Assembly (NCBI GenBank): GCA_005776475.1
Contig: SXPB01000089.1
Span: 1-33,560, forward strand
Reading direction: 5' to 3'
DNA: 33,560 nucleotides
Origin: Planctomycetia bacterium
Lineage (GTDB): Bacteria > Planctomycetota > UBA1135 > UBA2386
This document shows positions 8,821 through 16,576 of the stretch, one piece after another. The notes under the pieces are model-generated. The model was not told the origin of the DNA. It did not search any database and worked only from the letters and a program-made list of their open reading frames with translations. The position numbers and the translations under genes were made by a program. Numbering within the stretch: the stretch's first letter is position 1; every line of letters starts with the position of its first letter.

Positions 8821-9546
8821 TCAGCGACGCACGACCAAACGGTAGCCGAGGTCGAGGGCCTCACACGCGAGCAGTGGGCCGTGGCGTCGGTGCCAGGCGC
8901 CGTTGTCGAGGTCCTGCTGCAGCCGCAACAGGCCGGCCCGGGAATCGGGAATGCGCGCGAACGAGGAGATCGACCGCCGGACTTCGGGATCGAGATACGC
9001 CGCGGGTCGTCGCCAGTACGCACCGAGGAACCCATCGCGGCAGTCGTGCGGGATCGGCACCTCGTGCACCTCGGCACCGCCAAGCTCGCTGCACAGGACA
9101 TCGATGCTCGGGAAGATGCGGCGGTCGTAGACGCGCAGTTCGGGGAAGTACTCGTCCACCAACCAGAATCCGGCGTGGGCCGGATCCCAGGTCAGCAGCA
9201 CCTGCCTTGCGGCGACGCGCTGCATCTCGGCGAGACCGCGTCGCCAATCGCGCCAGTGGTGGATCGTGAGCACGGCCATCGCCACGGCGAACCTGCCGTC
9301 GGCGAACGGCAACTCTTCGGCGGCACCCTGCACGACCGGTGCCGCGCCGGCGCCACGTTGCTGCAGCATGCGCCACGAAGGCTCGAGCGCGACCACGCAA
9401 CGGCCGGCGGGTTCGTAGGACCCGGTGCCGGCACCGACGTTCAACACAGCACCGGTGCCGGCAAGCGCAGCGTGCAAGCGCTGTGCGATGCGCGGATCGG
9501 GGAGCCGGTGGCTGGCGTAGCCGACGCCGAGGATTTCGTAGTCCAT
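8821..9546 (-). CDS. Class I SAM-dependent methyltransferase
   Basis: 241 residues. The SAM-binding motif I is VLNVGAGTGSYEP, followed by an acidic VALEPSW strand (motif II) and AAEELPFADGRFAVAMAV (post-II), as in Methyltransf_11 proteins. The C-terminal half carries the substrate part, with LVDEYFPE and an Arg-rich end. The substrate is unknown. The start ATG 9546 gives a canonical N-terminus (MDYEILGVGYASHR), and a longer frame would run into the divergent oxidoreductase gene. The 58-bp gap to 9605 must hold both divergent promoters. Confidence 0.85.
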   Translation of the reverse strand: MDYEILGVGYASHRLPDPRIAQRLHAALAGTGAVLNVGAGTGSYEPAGRCVVALEPSWRMLQQRGAGAAPVVQGAAEELPFADGRFAVAMAVLTIHHWRDWRRGLAEMQRVAARQVLLTWDPAHAGFWLVDEYFPELRVYDRRIFPSIDVLCSELGGAEVHEVPIPHDCRDGFLGAYWRRPAAYLDPEVRRSISSFARIPDSRAGLLRLQQDLDNGAWHRRHGPLLACEALDLGYRLVVRR

Positions 9547-9604
9547 CCGCCAGGACGGTAGGAGGCGACTGGTTCCGACGGAACGGGATGGGAATGATGC
9601 CGCG

Positions 9605-10927
9605 ATGGCTTCGACTCGTCGTAGGTTCCTCGCTGCTTCGGCGGCGGCCGCGGGTTCTCTGCTGTTGCCCGGTTGCGCGTCGCCGCGCCCCATGCGTGCG
9701 CTGCGACCGCCGCGCGATCCCGCCGCCCCGGCGCGCCTGATGATCGTCGGCGTCGGTGGCCGCGGCGGCGACAACCTGAACGCGGTTGCCAGGCAGACGA
9801 TCGCGGTGTTGTGCGACATCGACAAGCAGCGCCTCGCCGAGGCCGGCAAGCGTTTTCCCGGCGCCCGCCTGTTGACGGACTTCCGCACGGTGCTGCGCGA
9901 CGAAGCGGCGTGCCGTGAACTCGACGGCGTCGTCGTCAGCACGCCCGACCACACGCACTACGCGCCGGCGATGCTCGCGCTGCAACAAGGTCTCGACGTC
10001 TACTGCGAGAAGCCGCTGACGCACACGGTCGTGCAGGCGCGCAACCTGCTGCGTGCCGCCGAAGCGAACGGTTGCGTCACGCAGATGGGGATCCAGATCC
10101 ACGCCAACGACAACTACCACCGGGTCGTCGAAGCGGTGCGCGCCGGTGCGGTCGGCACGGTGCGCGAGGTCGTGGTGTTCGTGAACGGTACCGATTGGTC
10201 CGCCAAGCAACTGCCGGCGAAGGTGGCCGCAGTGCCCGACCACGTCGATTGGGATCTGTGGCTCGGGCCGGCAGCGGCGCGTGACTACTCGGATGGCTAC
10301 CACCCGGCCAGCTGGCGGCGGTACTGGGACTTCGGCGGCGGCACCACGGCAGACATGGCGTGCCACTTCATGGACCTCGCGTTCTGGGCGCTCGAACTGG
10401 GCGCGCCGGTGACGTTGCGCGCCGATGGGCCCGAGCCGCATCCGCAGTGCGCGCCGCGTGGCATGCGCTGCGAGTACGGCTTCGCTGCGCACGGACCGCG
10501 GTCGGCGTTGACGCTGCATTGGCACGCGGGCTCCGACCGTCCCGAACAGGCGCTGACGAGTCGCGGGCTGCAGGAGTGGAAGAACGGCGTCTTGTTCGTC
10601 GGCGACGAGGGTTGGCTGATCAGCGACTACAACAAACACGTGATCGGACCGGATGCGCGGCGGGCGCAGTGGCAGGCGCCGGCGCCGACGTTGGCGAAGT
10701 CGATCGGGCACCACGAGGAGTGGTTGCGTGCGTGCGCGACGCGCGAGCAGCCGTCGACGCCGTTTGCCTACGCGGCGCCGCTGACCGAAACGGTGCTGCT
10801 CGCGAACGTGGCGCTGCGGGCGGCGCGCGGCAAGCAACTTGCGTGGGACGCGTTGGCCCTTCGCACCGACGATGCGGCGGCGAATGCGCTGCTGTCGCAG
10901 CCAGCGCGTTCCGGCTTCGACGTGTGA
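9605..10927 (+). CDS. Tat-exported Gfo/Idh/MocA-family oxidoreductase
   Basis: 440 residues. It begins with a twin-arginine signal (STRRRFLAASAAAAG) that also carries a lipobox-like LLPGC at about residues 20-24, so the protein is probably exported folded and may be lipid-anchored. A Rossmann domain follows: MIVGVGGRGGDN, CDIDKQR, then STPDHTHY and CEKPLTHT with the family's conserved EKP lysine. The C-terminal dehydrogenase-like domain (TDWSAKQ, CHFMDLAFWALELG) resembles the NAD(P)-dependent sugar oxidoreductases that are abundant in planctomycetes. It probably acts on a sugar derivative outside the cytoplasmic membrane; the substrate is unknown. The next gene starts 5 bp after its stop, suggesting an operon. 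Confidence 0.93.
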   Translation: MASTRRRFLAASAAAAGSLLLPGCASPRPMRALRPPRDPAAPARLMIVGVGGRGGDNLNAVARQTIAVLCDIDKQRLAEAGKRFPGARLLTDFRTVLRDEAACRELDGVVVSTPDHTHYAPAMLALQQGLDVYCEKPLTHTVVQARNLLRAAEANGCVTQMGIQIHANDNYHRVVEAVRAGAVGTVREVVVFVNGTDWSAKQLPAKVAAVPDHVDWDLWLGPAAARDYSDGYHPASWRRYWDFGGGTTADMACHFMDLAFWALELGAPVTLRADGPEPHPQCAPRGMRCEYGFAAHGPRSALTLHWHAGSDRPEQALTSRGLQEWKNGVLFVGDEGWLISDYNKHVIGPDARRAQWQAPAPTLAKSIGHHEEWLRACATREQPSTPFAYAAPLTETVLLANVALRAARGKQLAWDALALRTDDAAANALLSQPARSGFDV

Positions 10928-10932
10928 GCGGC

Positions 10933-11283
10933 ATGAACGCGCGCGAACTCGTCGTCTACGTCGATGTCGACGACACGCTGGTGCGCAGCGTCGGCACGAA
11001 GCGCATTCCCATTCCTGCTGTCGTCGAACACGTGCGCACCCTGCATGCCGCGGGGGTGACGCTGTATTGCTGGAGTGCGGGTGGCGCCGACTACGCACGG
11101 ACTTCGGCCCGCGAACTCGGTCTCGAGGCGACGTTCCACGCGTTCTTGCCGAAGCCCCACGTGTTCCTCGACGACCAGCCGCCGGCCGAATGGCCGCGCT
11201 GCCGCGTCGCGCATCCGATCGGCATCGGCAGCGTCACGCTCGACAACCATCTGCGCGCGCTGTCGCCGCCGCGAATGCCATGA
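10933..11283 (+). CDS. Minimal HAD-like phosphatase family protein
   Basis: 116 residues from ATG 10933. HAD motif I is DVDDTLVRS (DxDxT), motif II is the Ser in YCWSAGG, and a Lys followed by DD in PKPHVFLDDQPP gives motifs III/IV. The set of catalytic residues is therefore complete although the protein is about half the usual HAD length and has no cap domain. It probably hydrolyses a phosphoester, but no substrate can be named. It follows the oxidoreductase gene by 5 bp and is probably co-transcribed with it. Confidence 0.75.
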   Translation: MNARELVVYVDVDDTLVRSVGTKRIPIPAVVEHVRTLHAAGVTLYCWSAGGADYARTSARELGLEATFHAFLPKPHVFLDDQPPAEWPRCRVAHPIGIGSVTLDNHLRALSPPRMP

Positions 11284-11349
11284 CGAACTCGCCCGTTGTT
11301 GCCGTTCTCGCAGACGGCAGAACCATTCGATAGGCTCGGTGCGATCGCG

Positions 11350-11721
11350 ATGAACGAGACTGCGCGCAGATTGCTTGGCGCTCTGGCCGGAACAGCGGTC
11401 GGCGCGCTCGCCTACTGGCTGCTGCTGCAGCGCGAGATCCACGCGCTCGCCGCGGTTGGCGCCGGCACGGCACTCGGTGTGGCGAGCGTGGCGCGCACCC
11501 GGAGCCCCCTCTGGAGCGGGCTGACTGCGCTGCTGGCGGTGGCTGCGTCGCTCGTCGTCGAGTGGACGTTCCGGCCGTTCACGGCGGATCCATCCTTCGC
11601 GTTCTTCCTCGCCAACATCGCCGAACTGCCGCGCAACTCGCTGATCTCGCTCGCAGTCGTCGCTTGCCTAGGCGCGTGGTTTGGCCGCGGCCGCACCCGA
11701 CGCGCCCCTGCGGCGCCCTGA
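11350..11721 (+). CDS. Small integral membrane protein, function unknown
   Basis: 123 residues from ATG 11350, with about four hydrophobic stretches: LLGALAGTAVGALAYWLLL, AVGAGTALGVASVA, LTALLAVAASLVV and LISLAVVACLGAWFG. It ends in a positively charged tail (GRGRTRRAPAAP), probably cytoplasmic. No family was recognised. Its TGA lies 4 bp before the ATG of the SRPBCC gene (11726), so the two are likely co-expressed. An upstream ATG at 11296 would add 18 residues that do not look like part of a membrane segment. Confidence 0.65.
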   Translation: MNETARRLLGALAGTAVGALAYWLLLQREIHALAAVGAGTALGVASVARTRSPLWSGLTALLAVAASLVVEWTFRPFTADPSFAFFLANIAELPRNSLISLAVVACLGAWFGRGRTRRAPAAP

Positions 11722-11725
11722 TGCC

Positions 11726-12223
11726 ATGGCGCGCATCGAACTCACTCTCGCCATCCAGGCACCGCCGGAGCGGTGCTTCGATCTCGCGCGCAGCGTCGAG
11801 GCGCATCTGCATTCGGCAACCGGCACCGGCGAAGAGGTCGTCGGCGGCAGGCGCAGCGGGCTCATGGAGTTCGGCGACGAGGTCACCTGGCGCGCGCGCC
11901 ATCTCGGCCTGCGCTTGCACCTGACGAGCCGCATCACCGCATTCGACCGCCCGCACCACTTCCGCGACAGCATGGTGCGCGGCCCGCTCGCGCGACTCGA
12001 CCACGACCACTGGTTCGCTGCGGATGGTGGCGGCGGCACGGTGATGCGCGACGCGTTCGACTTCGATGCGCCGCTCGGGCCGCTCGGCCGCGTTGCCGAG
12101 TGGCTGTGGCTGCGGCGGCATTTCCGTCGCTTCCTCGAAGTGCGCAACGAAGCCCTGCGCCAGCTCGCGGAGTCGGCAGCCTGGCGGCCGTTCCTCACCG
12201 GCGACCAGAATCCTGCGAAGTAG
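11726..12223 (+). CDS. SRPBCC (START-like) ligand-binding protein
   Basis: 165 residues. The N-terminal ARIELTLAIQAPPERCFDLARSV pattern, the alternating strands ending in RITAFDRPHHFRDSM, and the long C-terminal helix (LRRHFRRFLEVRNEALRQLA) match the SRPBCC/polyketide-cyclase-like helix-grip fold, in the cell-division-inhibitor/SRPBCC subgroup. Such proteins bind hydrophobic ligands; some are enzymes, so activity cannot be inferred. ATG 11726 was chosen because it begins directly at the first strand; an earlier in-frame start would overlap the membrane protein's frame. Confidence 0.8.
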   Translation: MARIELTLAIQAPPERCFDLARSVEAHLHSATGTGEEVVGGRRSGLMEFGDEVTWRARHLGLRLHLTSRITAFDRPHHFRDSMVRGPLARLDHDHWFAADGGGGTVMRDAFDFDAPLGPLGRVAEWLWLRRHFRRFLEVRNEALRQLAESAAWRPFLTGDQNPAK

Positions 12224-12278
12224 TGATCGGCGCAGGAAACCGGCACTCGCCGCACGACCGCGCTGCATGATCGCGTTC

Positions 12279-12524
12279 ATGGCAAAGACGCTGCGCGTCG
12301 AACTGACCTTCCTCGGCAGCCTGCAGCAGGTCGCCGGTCGCCCGACGACGTGGCTCGAAGTGCCCGCCCCCGGCACCGTCGATCGCGTGTTGGCCTTGTT
12401 GCGCGAGCGCATGCCGCAGTTCGCCGGCGTAGCGATGACGTGCCTCGTGAATGGAGCTCCTGCCGATCCGGGCAAGCAGTTGGCGTGGGGCGACGGCCTG
12501 TTCTTGATGCCACCGGATGCGTGA
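12279..12524 (+). CDS. MoaD/ThiS-like beta-grasp protein lacking the Gly-Gly tail
   Basis: 81 residues from ATG 12279 (a second ATG at 12267 is possible). The order of strands and helix, RVELTFLGSLQQVAG, TVDRVLALLRERMP, CLVNGAPADPG and LAWGDGLFLMPP, is that of ubiquitin-like MoaD/ThiS sulfur carriers. Such proteins normally end ...PPVAGG, where the terminal glycine is adenylated and thiocarboxylated. Here the protein stops at LMPPDA, so it cannot work as a classical sulfur carrier unless it has been truncated. No moaE, moeB or thiazole gene lies nearby. Confidence 0.65.
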   Translation: MAKTLRVELTFLGSLQQVAGRPTTWLEVPAPGTVDRVLALLRERMPQFAGVAMTCLVNGAPADPGKQLAWGDGLFLMPPDA

Positions 12525-12973
12525 GACGGAACGCGCGCGCGACATCAGCGAGATTTCCGCCACGTGGGTCGCTGTTCCAGATGACGGGAGCAGAGACCAC
12601 CATGGCTCGACCCCAGACCCCTCCCCATCGTCCCCGACCGCTGACCTGCGCGAGACCCTGTTCGGCGATCTGCCGCTTTCGGCGTGGGGGGCTGGTCAGA
12701 CCGGCGAGCCGTGGACGCAGTTCGCGATGGCAGCGCAGTGTCTCGCCAGGAAGGACCGCAACGGGGCGATGGCGGCGTTGCAGGCGATCGTCGCGCGGAC
12801 CGATCTCGGCTCGCGCCATGTGCTGCAGGCGTGGGATGCGTTGCGTCTGCTGGCGATCTCGCCGCCGGCGGCCATCGCGAAGAACGTGCTCGGCGTCGTC
12901 GTCGATGTTCCGGTCGAAAACCGGTGTCGACACGCTGGCTGCGTTCGAAGTGGCTGCGGCGGCGCGGGCGTGA
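12517..12973 (+). pseudogene. Frameshifted and 3'-truncated gene of an uncharacterised family
   Basis: The coding-like part reads LRETLFGDLPLSAWGAG, helical repeats with QFAMAAQCLARKDRNG, then VLGVVVDVPVE. There the frame is lost. Removing one base from the AAAA run near 12918-12921 restores VETGVDTLAAFEV, which reads naturally onward and then stops at 12971-12973. My memory of related proteins is that they continue after LAAYxDxxARY for roughly 80-90 residues; here the convergent methyltransferase ends at 12983, so that part is missing. The start is also uncertain: ATG 12602 has GGGAG upstream but is in another frame. It is probably a decaying gene; a sequencing error could explain the single-base shift but not the missing end. 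Confidence 0.5.
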
Positions 12974-12982
12974 ACGGCGGGG

Positions 12983-13795
12983 TCACGCGTCGCGGCGGCC
13001 GATGGCGTAGGGCAACGGATACCACAGTGCGGCATCGGGGCGACGTCGCCATGCGGCGAGTTGGGTGCGCCCCGCGTGCAGAGTGGGTTCGTCGAGCAGC
13101 GCGTTCGCGAGCAGGTCGGGCGTGGCCGTTTCCATGACGCCGACGAAGTTGTCGACGAGGTGCTGGAACGTCGCCTCGCCCGCACAGCCGCCGAAGTTGA
13201 CGACACCGCTGCGCACCGGTGTGGCACCCGCGTTGTGCAGCAACGCGACCAGCTTGCGCCCGACCAGCGGATCGTTGCCGAGCTTCTCGTAGTAGCGCCA
13301 GTACGCATGCCACCACGTGAGCACCGCGGGCGGATGCGGCCACAGCCGCAGCGCGTCGTGGTCGTCGTCGAACAGCACGACGTGCCCGCCGAAGCGAACG
13401 CTGCGCAGCATCGTGGCGACTACCGCCCCGGGGTCGCGCAGATGCTCAAGCAGGAAGCGGGCGTGGGCGAGGTCGAAGCTGCCGAACTCCTCGGGTGCGA
13501 GTGGCGGCCGTTCGCCGTCCCCGGCGCGGAAGTCGACCAGCGCACTCTCGCCGCTGGCCGCCGCCAGTTCGATGGCGCGGCGACGCTGGCGTTCCTCGCG
13601 TTCGATGCCGACGACGCGGCAGCCGCGTCGGGCCATGGCGCGTGCGAACTGGCCGAGGCCCGAACCGAAGTCGACGACACGCTCGGTGCCGCGCAGTGCC
13701 ATCGGCCGCAGGCATTCGTCGTTGAGCAGATCGTTGAGCAACGACAGCCGGCGTTGCTCGTCGGGCTCGCTGCCGTGCACGTAGATCGAAGTCAT
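12983..13795 (-). CDS. Class I SAM-dependent methyltransferase
   Basis: 270 residues from ATG 13795. SAM motif I is RVVDFGSGLGQFAR, followed by VVGIEREE, then RAGDGERPP and FDLAHARFLLEHLRDPG, and a GGHVVLFDDDHD strand. This is a Methyltransf_11/25-type protein with a longer C-terminal substrate region rich in Trp, Tyr and His (VLTWWHAYWRYYEKLG). The substrate is unknown. It converges with the gene remnant at 12517-12973 with a 9-bp gap. Confidence 0.85.
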   Translation of the reverse strand: MTSIYVHGSEPDEQRRLSLLNDLLNDECLRPMALRGTERVVDFGSGLGQFARAMARRGCRVVGIEREERQRRRAIELAAASGESALVDFRAGDGERPPLAPEEFGSFDLAHARFLLEHLRDPGAVVATMLRSVRFGGHVVLFDDDHDALRLWPHPPAVLTWWHAYWRYYEKLGNDPLVGRKLVALLHNAGATPVRSGVVNFGGCAGEATFQHLVDNFVGVMETATPDLLANALLDEPTLHAGRTQLAAWRRRPDAALWYPLPYAIGRRDA

Positions 13796-14104
13796 GCGCG
13801 GCGGTGCGCTGGTGATTGTGGGAGGCGAAGGGGGAAGCGCATGCGGCGACTACGCGACTCGGAGGCTGATTGCGAAGAGTGGCCAGAAATGACCTGCAGG
13901 GGGCCCGGCGTGCCCTTCGTGCGGGGATCGCTGCCGGGCAGGTGGCCCCATTTGGGCGGTGATCGCGCGCGCGATGCGGCGCATCTACGCGGCCAGCGGA
14001 GTTTCGCCCAAAGCCGTTCCGCGGCGCCGGCTCGCGGCTACTCGTCGCCCCTCGCGCCTTCGTCGTCAGGTCCCAACGATCCGCCACGGATCGAGCCAAC
14101 CACC
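13796..14104. other. Intergenic region upstream of the Kelch genes
   Basis: 309 bp between the divergent methyltransferase and Kelch genes. It should contain both promoters, but I recognise no clear -35/-10 pair. A GCCCGG...CCGGGC pair near 13910-13940 and the start-proximal hairpin at 14077-14093 are the only structured elements seen. No RNA gene was recognised. Confidence 0.4.
14077..14093 (+). promoter_or_regulatory. Start-proximal hairpin before the first Kelch gene
   Basis: CGATCCG-CCA-CGGATCG is a perfect 7-bp stem with a 3-nt loop, ending 11 bases before the ATG at 14105, where a ribosome binding site would be expected. No purine-rich Shine-Dalgarno is visible between it and the ATG. 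It could control translation or bind a regulator. Confidence 0.35.
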
Positions 14105-15442
14105 ATGCGCCTCGCCATTCCGATGCTGTTCGCCATCTCCATGCCGGCGCAGTCCGCGTGGACTCCCCTGGTCGCGCCCGCGCCGACGCCGCGATCGGAC
14201 CTCGCCATGGCCTTCGATCCGATGCGCGGCGAACTGCTCGTTCTTGGCGGTTGGAGCGGCAGCGCGGATCTCGACGAAACGTGGACGTTCGACGGCGTGG
14301 CGTGGCAGTTGCGCACACCCGCCACTTCCCCGGGGCCGATCTCGTCGCATCGGCTCGCCTTCGACGCGGTGCTCGGCGAAGTCCTCGCATTCGGTGGCTG
14401 GAACGGCACCAGCTTCCTGGCCGGCACGTGGACGTGGAACGGCACGACGTGGACGCAGCGAACGCCGGCGACGTCGCCGCCAGCTCGTTATGCCCACATG
14501 CTGGCTGCCGACACGGCTCGCAATCGCATCGTGCTGTTCGGTGGCTACTGCGGTTCGGGTTGTGCTCTCGACGACACGTGGGAATGGGATGGCGTCACCT
14601 GGTACCTGCAGCAACCGAGCGTGCGGCCGACCGGGCGCTACTCGGCCGGCATGGTGTTCGACCAACGGCGCGGTGTGACGATGTTGTTCGGCGGGCGCAC
14701 GCTGGCGGCTCGCGTCAACGACGCGTGGACGTGGAATGGTTCGCAATGGACGGCGTTGGGCACGGGGGGGCCGTCGCCGCGATCGACGCCCGCGATGAGC
14801 TACGACCCGTTGCGCCAGCGCACGGTCGTGTTTGGTGGGTTCGCCGGCGCCTACGTGAACGACACGTGGGAGCACAACGGCCTTGGATGGGTGCAGCGCA
14901 CGCCCAGCACGCCGCCGGCGGCGCGCGGGTTTGCGGCGATGGCCTTCGCGCCGACGCTGCAATGCACCGTACTTTTCGGCGGCGACAACGGCGCGGTGCT
15001 CGGGACTTCGCATTCGTACGGAGCGTTGAGTCCCGCCAGTGCAACGACATTGGGGGCCGGTTGCGGCAGTGCGATGACGTTGGTGCCGCGCGATCTGCCG
15101 TGGTTGCTCGACACCTGCCGAATCACGGCCGGCAATCTTCCGGCGGGCACCGGGCTCACGTTCTTTGCCGCGGGCTTCTCCTCGGCGACGTGGGCGGGAA
15201 CGCCGCTGCCGCTCGACCTGTCTGTGTTCGGCATGAACGGTTGCTTCCTGCGAGTGGCCGCGGAAGTCACGGCGGTGGTGCCAGCGAACGCGGGCAGCGC
15301 CGAGTACACGTTCGCGGTGCCAGCCCAGACGTCGTTGCTCGGTCTGCACGTGTTCGTGCAAGCGCTAGCCGCCGATGCCGCGGTGCAGCCGGCTGGTTTG
15401 GCTGTGACGCCGGCGCTCGACCTCACGGTCGGCGCGCGCTGA
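14105..15442 (+). CDS. Secreted Kelch/galactose-oxidase-like beta-propeller with C-terminal Cys module
   Basis: 445 residues. A short signal peptide (MRLAIPMLFAISMPAQSA) is followed by six Kelch-type blades, each with a hydrophobic strand, FGG, and a D-TW-W-G--W pattern (for example VLAFGGWNGTSFLAGTWTW and IVLFGGYCGSGCALDDTWEW). The last about 130 residues form another domain, starting LGAGCGSAMTL and holding further cysteines in DTCRI and GCFLR. A similar-looking module ends the DUF4394 protein at 21546-23492. It is probably extracytoplasmic and of unknown binding role. ATG 14105 is the only start that gives a signal peptide. Confidence 0.88.
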   Translation: MRLAIPMLFAISMPAQSAWTPLVAPAPTPRSDLAMAFDPMRGELLVLGGWSGSADLDETWTFDGVAWQLRTPATSPGPISSHRLAFDAVLGEVLAFGGWNGTSFLAGTWTWNGTTWTQRTPATSPPARYAHMLAADTARNRIVLFGGYCGSGCALDDTWEWDGVTWYLQQPSVRPTGRYSAGMVFDQRRGVTMLFGGRTLAARVNDAWTWNGSQWTALGTGGPSPRSTPAMSYDPLRQRTVVFGGFAGAYVNDTWEHNGLGWVQRTPSTPPAARGFAAMAFAPTLQCTVLFGGDNGAVLGTSHSYGALSPASATTLGAGCGSAMTLVPRDLPWLLDTCRITAGNLPAGTGLTFFAAGFSSATWAGTPLPLDLSVFGMNGCFLRVAAEVTAVVPANAGSAEYTFAVPAQTSLLGLHVFVQALAADAAVQPAGLAVTPALDLTVGAR

Positions 15443-15562
15443 GTTTTTCGTTCCTTCCCGTCTTGCCCGGGCAACACGCAAGGTGCTTCGTCCCGCATCG
15501 GTGTTCCTTGGCACGTAGTTGCGTTGCGTTGCGGTGCCCTCGCCGCCCTCGGGTTCTCTCCC

Positions 15563-16546
15563 ATGAACGCAACCATGCTGCGCCTCTCCCTGCCCACATT
15601 CCTGCTCGCCGCGGTCACCGCCCAAGACTCCGGCCGTCCAGGCATCGACTTCCCGGTGCCGGCCTACAGCACTGGCTGCACCTTCGACTCGACGCGTGGT
15701 GCCCTCGTGCTGTTCGGCGGCACGGTGCCCGATCGCGGTCCGCGCGCCGCGTTGTGGTCGTGGTCCAGCAAGTGGGCCTTCCACGCGAGTCCGCCGACGG
15801 AAACGCCCGAACCGCGCAATGCGCCTGCTCTCGCGTTCGACGCAAAGCGCGGCTGCGTCGTGCTGTTCGGAGGCGATGGGCGCAGTGGCCCGCTCGGCGA
15901 CACCTGGGAATGGGATGGCACGCGTTGGCAGCAACGCGCGACGGAAGGGCCGGCGGCGCGCACGCTGACGCGGCTCGCTTACGACCCGGAACGCAACGCG
16001 GTCGTGATGTTCGGTGGCGTCGCCGGCAGCAAAGTCTTCGGCGACACGTGGACGTGGGACGGCAAGGCGTGGCGTCTGCTGGTCGAACAAGGGCCGCCGC
16101 GCCAGCTGCACGGCATGGCCCACGATCCGGTGCGCAAGGCCTTGTTCGTGTTCGGTGGTTCGACGGGTGTCGGGGAACCGGGCAAAGCCGATCCGGCGTT
16201 GCTCTCCGGCGAGACGTGGACGCTCGCCAAAGACGGTTGGCGGCTCGTCACCGACCAAGGGCCTGGGGCGCGCGACCACGTGGCGCTCGCGTTCGATCCG
16301 ATGAGCAAGCAATTGCTCGTGCACGGCGGTTTCGACGGCCAGAAGCTCCGTGGCGACACCTGGGGCTTCGACGGCAAGGTGTGGAAGGAACTGGCGAAGC
16401 AGGCCGCGTGCGGCGACCGCAGCTTCTGCTGCCTCGCCACCGACACCAAGAACAAGCGGCTCGTGCTGTTCGGCGGTTTCGACGCGACGGGGCCGAAGAA
16501 CGACGTCTGGGCCTGGGGCGGCAAGGACTGGGTCGTCGCGAAGTGA
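15563..16546 (+). CDS. Secreted Kelch-repeat beta-propeller protein
   Basis: 327 residues from ATG 15563 (MNATMLRLSLP; a second ATG is 12 bases on). A signal peptide ends near AAVTAQ. Six Kelch blades follow, with the repeated core FGG....DTWxWxGxxW (VVLFGGDGRSGPLGDTWEW, VVMFGGVAGSKVFGDTWTW). Unlike its upstream neighbour it ends straight after the sixth blade (WGGKDWVVAK), without the Cys-rich C-terminal module. The two genes are in tandem, 120 bp apart, and probably arose by duplication. The role is unknown; such propellers usually bind glycans or proteins. Confidence 0.87.
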   Translation: MNATMLRLSLPTFLLAAVTAQDSGRPGIDFPVPAYSTGCTFDSTRGALVLFGGTVPDRGPRAALWSWSSKWAFHASPPTETPEPRNAPALAFDAKRGCVVLFGGDGRSGPLGDTWEWDGTRWQQRATEGPAARTLTRLAYDPERNAVVMFGGVAGSKVFGDTWTWDGKAWRLLVEQGPPRQLHGMAHDPVRKALFVFGGSTGVGEPGKADPALLSGETWTLAKDGWRLVTDQGPGARDHVALAFDPMSKQLLVHGGFDGQKLRGDTWGFDGKVWKELAKQAACGDRSFCCLATDTKNKRLVLFGGFDATGPKNDVWAWGGKDWVVAK

Positions 16547-16576
16547 AGCGGTTCTGGCGCGCACCGAGCGCAGCGA

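Noticed and set aside
8861..11098. A 745-codon minus-strand open frame opposite the oxidoreductase
   Set aside because: Composition is Arg-rich and motif-free; the plus-strand Gfo/Idh/MocA gene explains the region.
13061..14104. N-terminal extension of the first Kelch gene
   Set aside because: The extension overlaps the opposite-strand methyltransferase, and only ATG 14105 yields a signal peptide.
15463..15474. TTGCCCGGGCAA palindrome between the Kelch genes
   Set aside because: Only 12 nt with no loop, and expected by chance at this G+C; no terminator T run.
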